Assembly (NCBI RefSeq): GCF_000714935.1
Contig: NZ_JMIR01000014.1
Coordinates: 1-64,000 of the forward strand
Direction of reading: 5' to 3'
DNA from: Tumebacillus flagellatus
Lineage (GTDB): Bacteria > Bacillota > Bacilli > Tumebacillales > Tumebacillaceae
DNA length: 64,000 nt
Under the pieces are notes generated by a model. It did not search any database, was not told the DNA's origin, and saw only the letters and a list, made by a program, of their open reading frames with translations. Each line of letters starts with the position of its first letter. The stretch's first letter is position 1. The translations under genes were made by a program, and so were the position numbers. This document shows positions 27,140 through 35,575 of this stretch, one piece after another.

Positions 27140-28067
27140 ATTGATTCCTCCTTCCAATAATATAATCAAGAGTAGCAACCAGCCGATTGTTAACGGATAA
27201 CTCCGCACCGATCTCGGCAGAATTACTTAATATTACATCAGAAAGTAGGTGCACAGTCAAGGCGCAGCCTTGCCTTTCAATCGGCCAAACGAAAATGTGA
27301 TCATACTTCCCTGTATCCCATTCTAATTGGTCGCAAGTGAAAAGTTTGGCTTCATTTGCACTGTAGGCCTCAAAGACAAATGATTGTTCATCAAGTGTCA
27401 TAGGCTCGCGGTTTTGTTCATACCGAGAGGCCCCCATTTTGACGAAACCCGATTCGCAACGTCGAAAGAGATACGCAATCTTAATCGTGGTGCCCGTCGG
27501 CGGAATGAAGTTTCGGGCCACAGACTCAAGGATACTCTGATACTCTGATAGATCATAGGATAGCGCACATTTAAGAAGGTCCTTGACTCCATCATCAATT
27601 TGCTTATCCAATTTCCTATACCGCACTCTTCCACCAATTTCCCCAATCTTCAGGGAAATTTGGACCATCTGAGTTCCCATTGAATTATCAAATCTAGCTC
27701 GGTCAGATTGAAACTCAAGAACCTCATGACCGTCAAAAATAGAAGGCAATTCAGCACGACATTGGGACGGCAACAAGATGAACACCCGCTCGACACCAAT
27801 TCTGCCCATCCCCATACCCAGTTTGATCAATTCGCCATGTAATATCGACGTTTGCTGAAAATCTCCCTCCGACAAAACTACGATAAAAAAGTCGTATTCA
27901 TCTAATTCCGATTGAATATGTTGCAACTCTGTTAATCCGGGAGACCTAGGTGTAAATGACCAAAGGTTCGTCATCAAGTCAGAAGAATTTTGATTAAGAC
28001 CAACGAGCAACTTCTGAGCAGCCGGTCTACCGCTTTCGGTATGCCAAATACAGGCCCTCAAGCTCAT
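27096..28067 (-). CDS. Degenerate TIR-like protein with a GAF-like C-terminal domain
   Basis: 323 residues. Residues about 4-123 align with the upstream TIR protein (W36, FxPxSxGL, FIVVLSEGDF, MGRIGVERVFILLP, LPSIFDGHEVLEF), but when the MGxxGxxR blocks are aligned the catalytic glutamate of the partner (E86) falls on lysine (K82). Residues about 155-310 have a helix, then IKIAYLFRRCESGFVKMGASRY, a central helix, and YDHIFVWPIERQGCALTVHLLSD, a pattern resembling a GAF sensor fold (inference from pattern only). Translation starts at the base after the upstream stop, with GAGG inside the upstream gene. Likely partner of the active TIR, as sensor or regulatory subunit. Confidence 0.75.
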   Translation of the reverse strand: MSLRACIWHTESGRPAAQKLLVGLNQNSSDLMTNLWSFTPRSPGLTELQHIQSELDEYDFFIVVLSEGDFQQTSILHGELIKLGMGMGRIGVERVFILLPSQCRAELPSIFDGHEVLEFQSDRARFDNSMGTQMVQISLKIGEIGGRVRYRKLDKQIDDGVKDLLKCALSYDLSEYQSILESVARNFIPPTGTTIKIAYLFRRCESGFVKMGASRYEQNREPMTLDEQSFVFEAYSANEAKLFTCDQLEWDTGKYDHIFVWPIERQGCALTVHLLSDVILSNSAEIGAELSVNNRLVATLDYIIGRRNQYERSSRQTIAGHSV

Positions 28068-28550
28068 CTACAGCCTCGTATACGCTTTTGGCGTTGCCAA
28101 AATAGCAGCTTTACGCATCGACAACTCGGAGATTGCATTACCCATCATATGAGTCGGATGGGCTCCCCGATCAAAGATATATTCCAATGGTTGTACACCG
28201 TGCAAATCCGACGGAAGATGCAAGTCCTTCTCACCGCGAGGAACCACAAAGAATGTCCGTTGGAGCCCCAACAATCCCATGAAAAGACCCAGTTCAAAAA
28301 GTACATTATCTCGAACTGCAAAAGATACTTTATCACGTGATTCCACGAGGTCATCTGGGGTAAAAACAAATACCGCAACCTCGAACTTGCTCGTTGCCTC
28401 TGCTAAATCAACGATTGGAATAGAAGACGGACGAAAAATCCCCTCCGTCCATAGATGTGCATCGTAATCATGTGAAAGACCCACCCGCAGTCCTTGCGCT
28501 AGTGTCAACCCTTCTGTCGATGAGCCGATGAATAATTTAGGTAAGGTCAT
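28068..28550 (-). CDS. Stand-alone TIR-domain protein (CAP12/bacterial-STING TIR type)
   Basis: 160 residues that are almost only a TIR domain of the class described as predicted nucleotide-binding TIR-like/CAP12: KLFIGSSTEGL, AHLWTEGIF, AVFVFTPDDL, AVRDNVLFELGLFMGLLG with the probable catalytic E86, RTFFVVPR, and LPSDLHGVQPLEY. TIR enzymes of this class cleave NAD+ when an attached STING or other sensor oligomerises. Here no sensor domain is fused; the next gene probably supplies it. ATG 28550 has CGGAGGAC at five nt. It is the first gene of a three-gene operon with its own promoter. Confidence 0.85.
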   Translation of the reverse strand: MTLPKLFIGSSTEGLTLAQGLRVGLSHDYDAHLWTEGIFRPSSIPIVDLAEATSKFEVAVFVFTPDDLVESRDKVSFAVRDNVLFELGLFMGLLGLQRTFFVVPRGEKDLHLPSDLHGVQPLEYIFDRGAHPTHMMGNAISELSMRKAAILATPKAYTRL

Positions 28551-28614
28551 TTGAAGTCCTCCGTTTCAGGAACTTGTTGTTCCACGTTTGTACACTTGTG
28601 AAATCTGTAGCTCT

Positions 28615-28643
28615 ATTATATTCGGAATCTGATTAATGGTCAA
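28615..28643 (-). promoter_or_regulatory. Sigma-A promoter of the TIR operon
   Basis: Minus strand TTGACC (28638-28643), 17-nt spacer, TATAAT (28615-28620), giving a leader of about 58 nt. No operator-like repeat was obvious. Confidence 0.8.
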
Positions 28644-28746
28644 TAATAGTCAAACATCAATTCTGTCTCCTGACTTACGCCCCTCCAAGCTGTTTTTATA
28701 GAACTTCCACATGTCAGAAAGCATCTTCGGTAAAGGTACGATCTAC

Positions 28747-28857
28747 TTAGCTTTCGAGATATTCATAGGAACCGTACTTGTCTTCGTAATGCTTGATTCG
28801 CAAGATGGCGGTGTTACTCAATTCTTGGTCGCCGATATTATCCAGAGCGGCTTGCTC
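28747..28857 (-). pseudogene. Possible C-terminal gene remnant upstream of the TIR operon
   Basis: An open frame without a start codon follows an in-frame stop and encodes 36 residues with natural-looking composition (LDNIGDQELSNTAILRIKHY then EDKYGSYEYLES) before TAA. It lies in the 350-nt gap between the TIR promoter and the acetyltransferase terminator; nothing else was found there. It may be debris from the event that brought in the operon. Family not recognised. Confidence 0.3.
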
Positions 28858-28890
28858 TCAGTAGTACGTCTCTCTTCCTGCTCTTATACG

Positions 28891-28930
28891 CAAAAAACCA
28901 CCCTGCCTACGACGATTGGGTGGTTTTTTT
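28891..28930. terminator. Terminator overlapping the end of the acetyltransferase gene
   Basis: AAAAAACCACCC / GGGTGGTTTTTT stem. The acetyltransferase stop codon (28907-28909) lies in the loop. Confidence 0.8.
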
Positions 28931-29422
28931 CTCGAGAAAACGCTCATTGGTCAGCTTCACCAAAAACACATCTGTCACGGACGCGTCGTGCTCGAAGCCG
29001 AATTTCAGCAATGCTTGTTGGCCGGGGACGTTGTCGAGGGCGATGTCGTCGAGCAAGAGGCGGCCGCCTCGTTCGAGGAAGAAATGCTCTGTGAACAGTT
29101 GCAAGGCAACGGATGCGTACTTGCGGCCTTGGTGCGGTGCTTCGATCTTCATGCCAAGATACGCGGTGCCTGTCTCTAAGTCGAAGCTGTGATAGCAGAT
29201 CTCCCCCACGGGCTCCCCTTCTCGGTTGACGACGAGGAAGTAACAGCGCGACGGCTCCCCCGGTTCTACCCAACGTTCGTACCAAGCCCGCCCGTCTTGC
29301 ATGGTATACGGACCGCCGAGGTGTTTGTTGGTTTCCGGACATGCCCATAAGTGTTTGATGTAATCCACCTCTTCGAAGGTCGGGTGGCGGAGGGTGACGT
29401 TTTTACCGATTCGTGGGTTCAT
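28907..29422 (-). CDS. GNAT-family N-acetyltransferase
   Basis: 171 residues from ATG 29422 with CAGGAGA eight nt upstream. It has the GNAT pattern: substrate-side ETGTAYLGMKI and the acetyl-CoA loop APHQGRKYASVAL (Q/RxxGxG-like), then LDNVPGQQALLKFGFEHD, typical of RimJ/RimL-like acetyltransferases acting on protein N-termini or small amines. Acceptor unknown. Divergent from the DedA gene with 72 nt between. The last codons form part of the terminator. Confidence 0.85.
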   Translation of the reverse strand: MNPRIGKNVTLRHPTFEEVDYIKHLWACPETNKHLGGPYTMQDGRAWYERWVEPGEPSRCYFLVVNREGEPVGEICYHSFDLETGTAYLGMKIEAPHQGRKYASVALQLFTEHFFLERGGRLLLDDIALDNVPGQQALLKFGFEHDASVTDVFLVKLTNERFLEKKTTQSS

Positions 29423-29494
29423 GTGCAAGGTCTCCTGTTCTTTTTACCCAAAGTGGGCAATCCTACCATCAGGATAACATGGGGAGTGGCGCTC

Positions 29495-30091
29495 ATGGAG
29501 CATATCATTCTGCACTTCATTGCGAAGTACGGCTATTACGCGCTGTTTGCCGCGCTGGTGACGGGGATTGTGGGGTTGCCGGTTCCGGATGAGATTTTGT
29601 TGACGTTTTCGGGGTTTTTGGTGTCGGTGGGGCGGTTTCGGTTTGCGTGGGTGCTGTTGGTGGCGTTTGCGGGGAGCGTCGTCGGGATGTCGATCTCGTT
29701 TTGGATCGGGCACCGCTTCGGTCTGCCGCTGCTCGAAACGTACGGGCGCAAAATTCACATCACCCCGGAGCGCCTGCACAGCGTCGAACGCTGGTTCAAC
29801 CGCTTCGGCAAATTCGCCGTGCCCGTCGGCTACTTCATCCCCGGCGTCCGGCATCTGACCGCGTACTTCACAGGCATCTCCAAATGGCCGTACTCCACGT
29901 TTCTGCTCTACGCCGCGCTTGGCGGACTGCTCTGGTCCAGCACATTTCTCACCATCGGCGTGTTCGTCGGACACCGCTGGCGGCTGGTGACGCTCTATCT
30001 GCACAAATACCTGCTCGCCGCCGGTCTTCTCCTCCTCGTCGCCGCCGCGCTCGTCTGGTGGGTGCGTCGCCGCCGCAGTAAAATCATGTAA
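29495..30091 (+). CDS. DedA-family membrane protein
   Basis: 198 residues with about five hydrophobic segments. The DedA/SNARE-associated pattern is clear: GIVGLPVPDEILLTFSGFLV near the start, SFWIGHRFG, HSVERWFNRFGKFAVPVGYFIPGVRHLTAYFTGI with the conserved F..R..P..R..... region, and GLLWSSTFLTIGVFVGHRW. Some DedA members flip undecaprenyl phosphate or phospholipids; which applies here is unknown. ATG 29495 has GGGGAG eight nt upstream. Confidence 0.9.
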   Translation: MEHIILHFIAKYGYYALFAALVTGIVGLPVPDEILLTFSGFLVSVGRFRFAWVLLVAFAGSVVGMSISFWIGHRFGLPLLETYGRKIHITPERLHSVERWFNRFGKFAVPVGYFIPGVRHLTAYFTGISKWPYSTFLLYAALGGLLWSSTFLTIGVFVGHRWRLVTLYLHKYLLAAGLLLLVAAALVWWVRRRRSKIM

Positions 30092-30144
30092 GAAGCGGTC
30101 GAGAGCGTTTTTGAAAAAGAGAACCTGTAAAACCTCAACGCATC

Positions 30145-30190
30145 AAAAAAGACAGCCTCTCCGGCATTCACCCGGCAGGCTGTCTTTTTT
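30145..30190. terminator. Terminator between DedA and antiporter genes (convergent)
   Basis: GACAGCCT...AGGCTGTC stem with inner CCGG parts and T-runs on both strands. The remaining ~200 nt between the two genes shows nothing else. Confidence 0.85.
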
Positions 30191-30288
30191 CAATTCTACT
30201 GATCCGCTTCAAAATGTTCGGAGCGCTTGCGGTGAAAGCGAATCAACGCCTCTTCATTTTCCGTAGATCGACCATGAAGAAAATGCGG

Positions 30289-31545
30289 TTAGTGCACCCG
30301 CTCTGATTCTGTTTTTTCCAGCAGCCCGAGTTTTTTCGCGACAAAGGGGGTGGTGCTCGCTTGCAGCAACAGCGTGAACAGAATCGCCACAAATGCAATC
30401 GCCGACATCAACTTCCCGTCTTCCAAACCGGAGCTCCCGACGATGCCGACCAGTGCGGCGGCGATGACACCCGTCTCGCGCGTCCAGAAGAGAAACAGCA
30501 CTTCGTTTTTCTTCCACTTCGCTTTGCGGTCCGGCAGCAAGCAACTGAGCACCGTAAGCGGGCGCGCGAGGAAGACAAACACCAACACGACCAACAATCC
30601 TTGCCAGCCGTATTCCTTCAACACGCTGAAATCGACCTGACTGCCGAGCAAGATGAAGATCAGCATCCTCAGCTTCAACGCCACCGCGTCGATAAACTCA
30701 TGCGCGGCGTGCTCTTGTTTCGGCAGGATCGTCAGCTTAAACGACTCCGCGTTGCCGATCATCAACCCCGCCACGAACACGCTCATAAAGCCGCTGGCGT
30801 GAATCCGCTCTGCGACGAGATACGCCGCCAGCACGGTGATCACGACGACCATCGGCGTAAATTCGCGCAGCAGACCGCGGTCGTTCTCCGAAATCAAGAA
30901 CGCCGCGATCCAGCCGACGATCGCCCCGACGATGATGCCGCCCAGCGCCAACTGCAAAAACTGCAGCCCGATCGCGCCCCACTCGACACTCGCCCCGGCC
31001 GAGATCAACAAGGAAAAAACGACCGTCGCCATGATCGCCCCCGTCGCGTCTGTGAACGCCGACTCGGTGATGACCGTCTGTGAAACTTTGCGGCGCACGG
31101 GGAATTTCTGAAAGATCGGCACGAGCGCCGCCGGGTCGGTCGAAGCTAAAATCGACCCAAGCAACAACGCAGGCAAAAACGGCATCCCAAAAATCAACAC
31201 CGCCGCCCCCGCGACGACCAGCGCCGTCACGACCACGCCGACGGTGGAGAGCATCGTGATCGTCACCCAGACTTCCCGCAACACGGAAAGCCGCGTGATC
31301 ATCCCGCCGTGAAAGAGGATAAACGACGCCCCGAACAACAAAATCACTTGGTTGATCGTCGATTCCGCCGGGATGTCGACGAGGTCGAGCACCGACGGCG
31401 AAAGCACCAAGCCGATGAGAATGTAGAGCACGACGTCCGGGATGCGTAATTTTTCAGAGAGTTTGCCGCCCAGCGTCCCGATGAAGAAAATGATCAAGAC
31501 CGCCGTTAATAGTTCTTGTGCCAGTTCAACTGCATGTGAGTGCAT
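30289..31545 (-). CDS. Cation:proton antiporter (CPA1/NhaP-like)
   Basis: 418 residues with around twelve hydrophobic segments. The start LLTAVLIIFFIGTLGGKLSEKLRIPDVVLYILIGLVL and the transport motif TESAFTDATGAI (acidic residues in the fifth or sixth helix) match NhaP-type Na+/K+:H+ antiporters. There is no C-terminal TrkA-type nucleotide domain. ATG 31545 has GAGGAGG five nt upstream. A hairpin-forming inverted repeat lies just before the ribosome site. Ion specificity cannot be told. Confidence 0.9.
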   Translation of the reverse strand: MHSHAVELAQELLTAVLIIFFIGTLGGKLSEKLRIPDVVLYILIGLVLSPSVLDLVDIPAESTINQVILLFGASFILFHGGMITRLSVLREVWVTITMLSTVGVVVTALVVAGAAVLIFGMPFLPALLLGSILASTDPAALVPIFQKFPVRRKVSQTVITESAFTDATGAIMATVVFSLLISAGASVEWGAIGLQFLQLALGGIIVGAIVGWIAAFLISENDRGLLREFTPMVVVITVLAAYLVAERIHASGFMSVFVAGLMIGNAESFKLTILPKQEHAAHEFIDAVALKLRMLIFILLGSQVDFSVLKEYGWQGLLVVLVFVFLARPLTVLSCLLPDRKAKWKKNEVLFLFWTRETGVIAAALVGIVGSSGLEDGKLMSAIAFVAILFTLLLQASTTPFVAKKLGLLEKTESERVH

Positions 31546-31557
31546 AACAACCTCCTC

Positions 31558-31584
31558 AAGATGAGTTTTCTGTACCCTCATCTT
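31558..31584 (-). promoter_or_regulatory. Inverted repeat in the antiporter leader
   Basis: AAGATGAG (31558-31565) and CTCATCTT (31577-31584) form a perfect 8-bp arm repeat with 11-nt spacing, directly upstream of the ribosome site; an extended -10 (TGGTAAGAT) overlaps its distal arm. It could be an operator or an RNA hairpin. Confidence 0.45.
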
Positions 31585-31700
31585 ACCATAACGTCGCTCC
31601 AAGAGCCTGTCACTTTGCTTCAGATTGTCCGATATCTCCCGGTTCCCCGACATACCTCCCTCATTTGCACGTTTTCCAACACATTGACGGATCTTGATGG

Positions 31701-31729
31701 TTGCAGACTTTTCTCATACTTTTTAAACT
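31701..31729 (+). promoter_or_regulatory. Sigma-A-like promoter of the cytochrome P450 gene
   Basis: TTGCAG (31701-31706), 17-nt spacer, TAAACT (31724-31729), about 30 nt before the start codon. Confidence 0.5.
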
Positions 31730-31759
31730 TATCCTCAACAAGAGAGAGGAGCGATTCAC

Positions 31760-32974
31760 ATGCAACCATCCACCCAGAAACGTGCCGCCATTCACATTCC
31801 TCCGATGGAGGAATTGAATACGCCCGAGAAACAAAAGAACGCGTTTGAAGTGTTCCGCAAACTCCGCGAAACCACCCCGATTCGCTACTGCGAGAAGCGT
31901 CAAATGTGGGAGTTCTTTCTCTACGAAGACTGCGTGCGCATTCTCAAAGACCCGAAAACTTTCTCTTCCCAATTAAACCGCGCAGGCTCCACGGTCGCCA
32001 GCATCATCACCACCGACCCGCCCCGTCACAAAGACGTGCGCAGCCTCGTCGAGAAAGCGTTCACCGCCAAGCGGGTCGCCAACCTTGAACCGGCGATTCG
32101 CTCGATTGCCAACGAACTGCTGGACGACGTGATCGAAAACGGCCGCATGGATACGTTTTTCGACTTCGCCGGGCCCCTTCCGGTCATCGTCATCGCCGAC
32201 CTGCTGGGCGTGCCGAATGAAGACCGCCGCTTGTTCAAAAAATTGTCCATGCAGATTGCCAGCGGCGTCCAAGACGATTCCGAAGAGAGTTATGAAATCG
32301 TCCGCCAAAACAACGCCGAAGCCCGTCGACAGCTCACGGTCTACCTCCAAGGCATCCTCGACCAACGCAAAGTCGAGCCCAAGGACGACCTCATCACCGC
32401 TGTCTGGCAAAGCAACTTGGAAGAGAACATCCTCTCGGAGCCCGAACTGGTCAACTTCTATATCACGTTGTTGGTCGCAGGCAACGAAACGACGTCCAAC
32501 CTGATCACCAGCGGCGTTCGCGCGTTGACCGAGCACCCGGAACTGCAAGAACAACTGACGAACCGCCCGGAACTCATCCCGAACTTCGTCGAAGAAGTGC
32601 TGCGCTTCTATCCCCCGTCCACGCAAATCCCCAGAATCGCCACGCAAGACGTGGAAATCCGCGGGCACCTGATCCAAGCAGGCGACATGGTCAACTGCTG
32701 GACCGTCTCCGCCAACCGCGACGCCGCCAAATTCGCGAACGCCGAAGACTTTGATGCGGACCGCAAACCGAACCTGCACATTGCGTTTGGCTTCGGCACT
32801 CATTTCTGCTTGGGCGCGCCGCTGGCGAGACTGGAAGGGCAAGTGGTCTTCGAAACCCTGCTTCAGCGCCTCTGCGACATCCGCCTGACCGATCCGGAAC
32901 GCGCGGTTCTCCAGCCGTTCCCGCGCTTTACGTCCATGCACGAGTACCCGGTCGCTTTCACCGGAAAGTCATAG
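31760..32974 (+). CDS. Cytochrome P450 (soluble bacterial type)
   Basis: A heme monooxygenase of 404 residues. Motifs: I-helix LVAGNETT (240-245), ExxR EEVLR (E279, R282), and heme loop FGFGTHFCLGAP with the cysteine ligand at C350. The overall pattern is that of CYP107/109-type bacterial P450s that oxidise fatty acids, steroids or polyketides; substrate unknown. No ferredoxin or reductase is adjacent, so it must use partners from elsewhere. ATG 31760 has GAGGAG eight nt upstream. Single-gene unit ending at a terminator. Confidence 0.95.
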   Translation: MQPSTQKRAAIHIPPMEELNTPEKQKNAFEVFRKLRETTPIRYCEKRQMWEFFLYEDCVRILKDPKTFSSQLNRAGSTVASIITTDPPRHKDVRSLVEKAFTAKRVANLEPAIRSIANELLDDVIENGRMDTFFDFAGPLPVIVIADLLGVPNEDRRLFKKLSMQIASGVQDDSEESYEIVRQNNAEARRQLTVYLQGILDQRKVEPKDDLITAVWQSNLEENILSEPELVNFYITLLVAGNETTSNLITSGVRALTEHPELQEQLTNRPELIPNFVEEVLRFYPPSTQIPRIATQDVEIRGHLIQAGDMVNCWTVSANRDAAKFANAEDFDADRKPNLHIAFGFGTHFCLGAPLARLEGQVVFETLLQRLCDIRLTDPERAVLQPFPRFTSMHEYPVAFTGKS

Positions 32975-32985
32975 TACCGCTTTGG

Positions 32986-33020
32986 AAAAAAAGGCATCCT
33001 GCGAAGAGGGTGCCTTTTTT
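32986..33020 (+). terminator. Terminator after the P450 gene
   Basis: AAAAAAGGCATCCT / AGGGTGCCTTTTTT stem with T-run. Confidence 0.85.
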
Positions 33021-33029
33021 GCTACGCCA

Positions 33030-33058
33030 TTGAGTACCCTATAGGGGTATGATACGAT
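33030..33058 (+). promoter_or_regulatory. copA promoter with CsoR-type operator
   Basis: TTGAGT (33030-33035), 17-nt spacer, TACGAT (33053-33058). The spacer holds the palindrome TACCCTATAGGGGTA (33035-33049), the form of the CsoR copper-repressor operator in Bacillales. The csoR gene itself is not in the window. Confidence 0.7.
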
Positions 33059-33080
33059 AAAAGGGAGAGGAGGTCTCTCT

Positions 33081-35498
33081 ATGGAAACTCAACCCAAACA
33101 AACCAGCCTGCACATCACCGGCATGACGTGCGCCGCCTGCGCCAATCGCGTGGAACGGGGTCTGCGCAAAATCGAAGGCGTGCAGGAAGCCAACGTGAAC
33201 TTCGCGCTCGAGCGGGCCTCTGTCACCTACGATCCGTCGCAAACGGACTTGCCCGCCCTCGAAGAGCGCGTGCAGAAACTCGGCTACGGCGTCGTGCATG
33301 AAGCGGTGGAACTGGAACTTGGCGGCATGACCTGCGCCGCATGTGCCAACCGCATCGAAAAAGGCTTGAACAAAATACCCGGCGTCCATCACGCCACCGT
33401 CAACTTCGCGCTTGAGACGGCGCATGTCGACTACCTAAGCGGTTCGGTTACCGTGGAAGACATGTTGCAGCGCGTCCAGAAACTCGGCTTCCAAGCGAAG
33501 CCCAAACAAACCCGCGATGAAGAGAACGACCGCCGCCAAGCACAGATTGCGCGGCAGACGTGGAAGTTTTGGATCGCGGCGCTGCTTTCGCTTCCGTTGC
33601 TCTGGGCGATGCTCGGCGAATTCTCGCTCACCTCGTGGATGGGGTCGCACGAATTTCTCATGAAACCGTGGGTGCAATTCCTGCTCGCCACCCCCGTGCA
33701 GTTCCTGATCGGCGCACCGTTCTACGCCGGAGCGTACAAAGCCCTGCGCAACAAGAGCGCCAACATGGACGTGCTCGTCGCCCTCGGCACGTCGGCGGCG
33801 TACTTCTACTCGCTCTACCAAACCGTCGTCAGCACCCTGAACCCTGACCGGATGGGTGTGATGATGTTTTACGAAACGTCCTCCATCTTGATTACGCTGA
33901 TCTTGCTCGGCAAGCTGTTCGAGATGAAAGCCAAAGGCCGCTCCTCCGCCGCGATCCAGAAACTGATCGGCCTGCAAGCGAAAACGGCGACCGTGCTCCG
34001 CGGCGGCGCGGAACAACAGGTGCCGCTGGAAGCGGTCGCCGTCGGCGATGTCGTGCTCGTCAAACCCGGTGAGAAAATCCCTGTCGATGGCGTTGTCCTC
34101 CAAGGCTCCTCGACGGTCGACGAGTCGATGCTGACCGGCGAAAGTCTCCCCGTCCACAAAGAGGCGGGACAAGCAGTCATCGGCGCCACCGTCAACCAAA
34201 ACGGCGTCCTCCGAATCCGCGCTCAAAAAGTCGGCCGCGACACGGCGCTCGCTCACATCATCAAAGTCGTGGAGGAAGCCCAAGGCTCCAAAGCGCCGAT
34301 CCAACGCATCGCCGACCGCATCTCCGGCATTTTCGTCCCGATCGTCGTGGGGATTGCGGTTGTAACGTTCCTCCTCTGGTACTTGGCCGTCGATCCGGGC
34401 AATTTCCCGAACGCTTTGGAAAAACTGATCGCCGTCCTCGTCATCGCCTGCCCCTGCGCGTTGGGGCTCGCAACGCCGACTTCGATCATGGCGGGCTCCG
34501 GCCGCGCCGCGGAGCACGGCATCCTGTTCAAAGGCGGCGAACATCTGGAAGCGACGCACAAACTCAACGCCGTCCTGCTCGACAAAACGGGCACCGTCAC
34601 CCATGGGAAGCCCGAACTGACCGACGTGCAGGTCTTCGGCGGACTCGCGGAATCCGAGTTCCTCCGCCTCGTCGCCAGCGCGGAAAAAAACTCCGAGCAC
34701 CAACTCGCCGACGCGATCGTCGCCGGAGCTTTGGAGCGCGGCGTCACCCTCTCTCCCGTCGAGCACTTTGAAGCGCTCACCGGCTCCGGCATTCGTGCGA
34801 AGATCGACGGCAAAGTCGTGCTCGTCGGCACGCGCCGCTTGATGCAGCAACATCTCATCAACGCGTCCCCGGCCCTCGCGCAGATGAAAGAGCTCGAACA
34901 CCAAGGGAAAACGGCCATGCTCGCCGCCGTGGACGGCGTGTTTGCCGGTCTGCTCGCCGTCGCCGACACGGTCAAAGAGACGTCGCACGAAGCGGTGGCC
35001 CGCTTGAAACAACTCGGAATCCAAGTCGCGATGATTACGGGCGACAACGAGCGCACCGCGCAAGCGATCGCCCGGCAAGTCGGCATTGACCACGTCCGCG
35101 CCGAAGTGCTGCCGGAGCAAAAAGCGGCGGAGGTCAAAAAGTTCCAAGAGCAGGGCTTTCTCGTCGGCATGGTCGGCGACGGCCTCAACGACGCTCCGGC
35201 GCTGGCGACGGCAGATATCGGGATGGCGCTCGGCACCGGAACGGACATCGCGATGGAAGCGGCAGACGTGACGTTGATGCACGGCGACTTGCGCAGCATC
35301 GCCGACGCGATCTGCATGAGCCGCAAAACGATGACAAACATCAAGCAAAACCTCTTCTGGGCGCTGATTTACAACCTGATCGGCATCCCGATTGCCGCCA
35401 GCGGCTTCCTCGCTCCGTGGGTCGCCGGGGCCGCGATGGCGTTCTCCTCCGTCTCCGTCGTACTCAACGCCTTGCGCTTGCAACGCGTGAAGTTGTAG
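33081..35498 (+). CDS. copA: Copper-exporting P1B-type ATPase
   Basis: 805 residues that pump Cu(I) out of the cell. Two N-terminal heavy-metal-associated domains each carry GMTCAAC (C17/C20 and C85/C88). The membrane core has the CPC metal motif (457-459, [12 protein letters not shown]), TGES phosphatase loop (352-355), the phosphorylated aspartate in DKTGTVTHG (D501) and the hinge [14 protein letters not shown] follows GAGAGGAGG. The CsoR-type operator indicates copper induction. No copZ chaperone or csoR is adjacent, unlike the usual csoR-copZA layout. Confidence 0.96.
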   Translation: METQPKQTSLHITGMTCAACANRVERGLRKIEGVQEANVNFALERASVTYDPSQTDLPALEERVQKLGYGVVHEAVELELGGMTCAACANRIEKGLNKIPGVHHATVNFALETAHVDYLSGSVTVEDMLQRVQKLGFQAKPKQTRDEENDRRQAQIARQTWKFWIAALLSLPLLWAMLGEFSLTSWMGSHEFLMKPWVQFLLATPVQFLIGAPFYAGAYKALRNKSANMDVLVALGTSAAYFYSLYQTVVSTLNPDRMGVMMFYETSSILITLILLGKLFEMKAKGRSSAAIQKLIGLQAKTATVLRGGAEQQVPLEAVAVGDVVLVKPGEKIPVDGVVLQGSSTVDESMLTGESLPVHKEAGQAVIGATVNQNGVLRIRAQKVGRDTALAHIIKVVEEAQGSKAPIQRIADRISGIFVPIVVGIAVVTFLLWYLAVDPGNFPNALEKLIAVLVIACPCALGLATPTSIMAGSGRAAEHGILFKGGEHLEATHKLNAVLLDKTGTVTHGKPELTDVQVFGGLAESEFLRLVASAEKNSEHQLADAIVAGALERGVTLSPVEHFEALTGSGIRAKIDGKVVLVGTRRLMQQHLINASPALAQMKELEHQGKTAMLAAVDGVFAGLLAVADTVKETSHEAVARLKQLGIQVAMITGDNERTAQAIARQVGIDHVRAEVLPEQKAAEVKKFQEQGFLVGMVGDGLNDAPALATADIGMALGTGTDIAMEAADVTLMHGDLRSIADAICMSRKTMTNIKQNLFWALIYNLIGIPIAASGFLAPWVAGAAMAFSSVSVVLNALRLQRVKL

Positions 35499-35520
35499 GA
35501 TAAAAAGAGAAGACTCAGAC

Positions 35521-35555
35521 AAAAAGGACCCGTCACCGTACCGGGTCCTTTTTTC
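35521..35555 (+). terminator. Terminator after copA
   Basis: AAAAAGGACCCG / CGGGTCCTTTTTT stem with T-run. Confidence 0.9.
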
Positions 35556-35575
35556 ATAGCGGAGGTGCTTTCCAT

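Noticed and set aside
26834-28550. Type I CBASS, Thoeris or TIR-Argonaute (SPARTA) assignment for the TIR operon
   Set aside because: No CD-NTase, STING, SLOG/ThsA or PIWI-type protein is encoded nearby; only TIR-like domains are present.
28711-29094. Plus-strand 127-residue frame beginning MSESIFGKG
   Set aside because: It has no convincing ribosome site and runs through a strong terminator and into the antisense of the acetyltransferase gene.
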